NCBI GenBank assembly: GCA_036897095.1
Contig: JAYMSP010002934.1
Span: 1 to 21,854, forward strand
DNA length: 21,854 bases
From: Plantago elongata
Lineage: Eukaryota > Streptophyta > Magnoliopsida > Lamiales > Plantaginaceae
Direction of reading: 5' to 3'
Below are positions 19,074 to 21,854 of the stretch, one piece after another (the first letter of the stretch is position 1; every line of letters begins with the position of its first letter). Position numbers and translations under genes: made by a program. The notes under the pieces were generated by a model. It ran no database searches. It saw only the letters and a program-made list of their open reading frames with translations, and was not told the DNA's origin.

Positions 19074-19338
19074 CGATTTCTTCCACGTTGACCCATACGA
19101 CATCATTTGATTTAATTCTACATATTATAAAAAATTATCTAGCAATTTTATTTTGGAATTCAATTTTGTAAAATCCCAAAAATACTAGAAACATTATATT
19201 TTGTATTATAATATATAGTTTTAATGTCATTTTAAAGTAGACGAATTTTGCTCGTCTACAAATGCCCCTTCGCGACTTGTACATGAGTAGCGTCGTTTTT
19301 TGGATGCGTTTGGAATGAACGAGTCGCGACCCGACCCT

Positions 19339-19486
19339 TTGACTTGACCGGGATTTATTTGCGCTTGATATAGACTGAAGTAAAATTTAATCAACTTCGA
19401 GCCTTTGACTTGTAACTTCGAGCCTTTAACTTGCAACTTCGAGCCTTTGACTTGACCGGGATTTAATTGCGTTTGATATAGACTGA
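19339..19486. repeat. Nested tandem repeats beside the LTR-like segment
   Basis: Three 21-base units, AACTTCGAGCCTTTGACTTG-like, lie at 19392-19454. They are flanked by two copies of TTGACTTGACCGGGATTTA plus TTGCG(C/T)TTGATATAGACTGA (19339-19378 and 19447-19486). The 21-base period produces a QVKGSKL heptapeptide repeat in a minus-strand frame. This is probably non-coding sequence next to the LTR. Confidence 0.75.
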
Positions 19487-19859
19487 TCAGTTTGATCGTC
19501 ACATTTACAAATCCAGTGGCCCAACAACCAAATTTCCTGAACTTTACAGTGTACTACTAACAACAACAAGCGTCTGCAATTTTCTACTAGTATACGTTTT
19601 GTAGTTGAAACAGACTTGGCGAGATTAAAGTGTTTATTTCAATTTGCAACTGCAATTAAAACTTCGAATTCGCAGCCAAACAGGAGCGAGAAAAAAAAAA
19701 CCTGCAGCACCATTCAATTATAAAATCTTGCCTAAATTTTCTCATTTTTTAATTGGATAACAGACTTTGATCAGAACTCAAACTCTTTTCCTATCTCTAT
19801 ATATATGAACCTGCTGCCAATTTATTTTTCACATTCAAGCAAGAATAGCAAGAAAGAGC
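19487..19859. other. Unassigned AT-rich sequence
   Basis: Nothing convincing was seen. ATATATATGAACCTGCTGCC near 19799 could be a weak TATA region for the plus strand. Confidence 0.3.
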
Positions 19860-20760
19860 CGGCATGATTCATCAGATAGCAGTCAGCAGCAAATACCTTT
19901 TCCGGTGCCAGACCTTGATCGAGTTTTCAACTGTTCTTTTGTATTTAGTCGGTCGTCACGTGAGCCTACGTTTCTGTCGAGGGGTGGAGATGCACACAGC
20001 GAGTAGCAGTAGAGACGACACAGTGGTGCTTCGCGCAATGGAGGTGCGACTGGTGGAATGTGGTGGTACGGCCTTGGAGAGCGCGGGTGGATTCCGGGAG
20101 AGGAGAGGTTGCGACTTGGTTGGGGTTCGGGCGCGGCCACGAGACTGATGGAAGAGAGCCGGCTGGTGGTGACACGGCGGAACGCGGCTGAGAAAGCGAC
20201 GGGCTTCATACGGCCAAAGAGGCGGTAGATCTCAGATTTGACGGCGGCAGCAGCAGCTTTGAGGTCACCATCGTCGTTGGTATCGGAGGAGGCGGTAGGT
20301 GTGGTCGGAAAGGAGCAGCGAGCGGCGGAGAAAGATGGCGTGTGGAGTGGGAGAGGCGACGGGAATCGAGCGGTGGAGGCGCGGTCGATGCCGGTGGGCT
20401 GGCGGCGAGGAGAAACATCGCGGCTGAGGACGACGATAGTGGAGAGTGCTGTGCGGTGGTGGAGTGAGAGCGCGGGCGACGATTTTGGCAAAGTCGCGGG
20501 CGGCAGCGAAATCGGTTTGGTCGGCAGCTTGTGGAGCTAGGCTCACCGGTGGTGGTTGCGATTTGGTGGCGGGCAGGGAGAACAGAGGAATAAACGGGCT
20601 GGAGAAGAAGAGGGAGGCGATCTGGAGAGGGAGAGAGCACCGACGAGGTCTCCTCAGTGGCGGCTAGGAGAAAGATGGAGTGTTGGAGGAAGTATGATGT
20701 GGTTTGGGAATTGAGAGAAGGAGAAGGGGAGGCTAGGGTTTTAGGAAGATGAGGATGATT
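19860..20760 (-). other. GC-rich, gene-like block of uncertain coding value
   Basis: GC content rises sharply and open frames overlap on both strands. The longest is minus, 19883-20491 (202 residues). It is rich in Ser, Pro and Arg but contains a less biased stretch, DDGDLKAAAAAVKSEIYRLF. The minus strand also has AAAACCCTAGCC at about 20725-20740, a motif common in plant leaders. That would place a 5' end there and a gene reading leftwards. No protein family is recognised, and low-complexity composition alone can keep frames open. It could be a captured gene fragment or the 5' part of an expressed transposon-related gene. Confidence 0.25.
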
Positions 20761-20940
20761 TAGGATTTTATTCTTTTCTTCCTTCTTCTTTTGCTTTTTT
20801 ATGTTTTTGCCCTCTTTTTCTTTTCTTTCTCTTTAACTTGTCCCATCTTTGTAAAATTTGTTCTTTGACCCCCTTTTTTTTTTGTTTTTCTTTCTTTTGC
20901 TATTTTTTTCTTTATTTCCTCCGTTCTCACTGTACTTCAA
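20761..20940. other. Pyrimidine-rich tract
   Basis: Almost continuous T/C runs on the plus strand (TTCTTTTCTTCCTTCTTC and similar) separate the GC-rich block from the PMD pseudogene. No gene was seen. Confidence 0.6.
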
Positions 20941-20965
20941 CATTATTTCATAGGTGCTAAGAACG

Positions 20966-21854
20966 ATGGTATTCTTTCGCAAGTCATGCTCTACTACTCC
21001 GACCGATGACCGAGATTGGTACTTAATCTACATCTGTCGGAATGGACTCATCAATGTTGTGACGACTCGGACCGTGTGACCAAGACGTTGCTTCTGTGTA
21101 GTGCTCACACCGAACATGAAAAAGGCTCAAATTTCCGAACCTTGGGATGTCGAATCTTGGCAAGCGAGGCTATTTGGACCGATGATTCATTCCATGTGGA
21201 GGGAGAATTCGCCTACATCCGCCGCTATTGGGAATGGACCGAAGACATACTAGCCAATGTGACACCACTTTATGAGCAGCCAGGATTTACGATGCGATTA
21301 ATGCTTCACTTTTTACTTACAACTTCGAGCCAAATATTATGAAGGCATTCTGCGAGCGTGGTCCCCGTTGACCAATTCTCTTCATATGTCAAGTGGCGAG
21401 GTATCGATCACTTTGTGGGACTTGAAGCATCTTGCCGGTCTGTCTATACTTGGTGCTCTATATGATGAGTGCAATCCTAGTGCAGTAGAGATCACGGGAT
21501 CTGACCCTGCAGGCGTTCCATACATCTCTTCATCATGTCGGACCCTTTACTTAGCTTTCCACACGTTGTTAACTAGTTCGACTGGAGATCGGAATGCTCC
21601 TGTTACTTTTGGAAGGTGGGTGCGTTTCTGGTGCAGCAAAACGGTGAAGTATTTAGAGCCTCCTCCGCGCGGGACGAAACCAGACAAGGACTGTAAGGCT
21701 AAAGAGAAAGAGGTGCTTCGTTCGACTCATAACCCAAATGGTGACATTCCACCTCACGGTGATTGGACTTCGGATGCCAATTCTTTATTTACCAAGCTCA
21801 ATGTCAGGGGAAGGGCTAAGACGGAAGTGTTTTTAGCTGCTTATCTTGCTTGTT
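20966..21854 (+). pseudogene. Plant mobile domain (PMD, MAIN-like) gene, frameshifted, runs off the window
   Basis: The start gives MVFFRKSCSTTPTDDRDWYL and IYICRNGL. Near 21050 the frame changes to CDDSDRVTKTLLLC (open at 21016-21342), then VEGEFAYIRRYWEWTED. A second shift before about 21283 leads to IYDAINASLFTYNFEPNIMK. A third near 21357 leads to WSPLTNSLHMSSGEVSITLW, then DLKHLAGLSILG. From 21359 the frame is open to the window edge (165 codons), ending near FLAAYLAC. The WSPLTNSLHMSSGEVSITLWDL block is the core of the plant mobile domain, found in MAIN/MAIL proteins and in many transposon-carried relatives. Three frameshifts indicate a pseudogene. Whether it was part of a transposon cannot be decided without the right flank. 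Confidence 0.75.

Larger units (their letters stand above)
18363..19260 (-). mobile_element. LTR-like segment of a retrotransposon
   Basis: Read on the minus strand, it starts TGTAGACGAGCAAAATTCGT at 19260 and can end in TGCA at 18363. Directly before it is GCGAAGGGGCATT, a possible polypurine tract, which would make this a 3' LTR. It holds a strong TATA box (18911-18920) and an AATAAA at 18377-18382, in the right order for U3, R and U5. The first bases form an 8-base stem (GTAGACGA and TCGTCTAC). Matching 5-bp target duplications were not found, and no gag or pol coding is next to it, so it is a fragment or decayed copy. Open frames inside it (18488-18688 minus, 18757-18939 plus) are not recognised. 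Confidence 0.5.

Noticed and set aside
19227-19502. Minus-strand open frame with a QVKGSKL heptad repeat
   Set aside because: The pattern comes from a 21-base DNA tandem repeat beside the LTR-like segment. The frame crosses the LTR border and matches no known protein that I can name.
19864-20667. Several overlapping open frames on both strands of the GC-rich block
   Set aside because: High GC content lowers stop frequency, and the translations are low-complexity. At most one is real and I cannot tell which.
1-21854. CRISPR array, tRNA, rRNA or bacterial-type operon
   Set aside because: No regularly spaced repeats with unique spacers, no tRNA cloverleaf or rRNA core sequence was seen. The window is plant nuclear DNA.

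Overview
The window is nuclear DNA from a flowering plant, most likely a eudicot. It is AT-rich, its genes have introns with GT/AG borders, and it is crowded with degenerate plant transposons (CACTA, hAT, PIF/Harbinger, a Stowaway-like MITE, LTR-element sequence). Nothing seen fixes the species.

The core (about 1.5-15.7 kb) is a tandem array of three GDSL esterase/lipase paralogues, all on the minus strand. Each has the same three-exon, phase-0 gene structure and the same TATA-box promoter. Copies 1 (1680-2960) and 2 (7750-9332) are open, and each encodes 365 residues with a signal peptide. Copy 3 (12227-13678) has a one-base deletion in exon 3. In all three the GDSL motif reads GAS(M/L), and the catalytic His of the DxxH block is Ser (copies 1 and 2) or Asn (copy 3). 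This looks like a family of pseudo-enzymes or catalytically altered proteins rather than ordinary lipases. A related spacer sequence recurs between the genes (A 3456-4490, B 6273-7370, C 11579-11975, D 15448-15690). The array therefore grew by duplicating a gene-plus-spacer unit, later broken up by insertions.

The insertions, from left to right, are: a CACTA end (to 419), a hAT end (to 895), a Stowaway-like MITE (1181-1431), a PIF/Harbinger-type element carrying a decayed Myb/NAM-associated gene (4491-6273), an element with CGGTTCGGT-type arms around GC-rich sequence (about 10800-11578), a 1.15-kb hAT element with an 8-bp target duplication and an internal tandem duplication (14071-15221), and a second CACTA-like end (from 15718).

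From 16 to 18.4 kb there are isolated exon-like pieces on the minus strand. One resembles the start of a CPL1/CPL2-type double-stranded-RNA-binding domain. Two others form a spliceable, hydrophobic open reading frame. From 18.36 to 19.26 kb lies an LTR-like segment on the minus strand, followed by short tandem repeats. The right end holds a GC-rich, gene-like block of uncertain coding value (19.86-20.76 kb). After it comes a frameshifted plant mobile domain (PMD, MAIN-like) gene that runs off the window edge.
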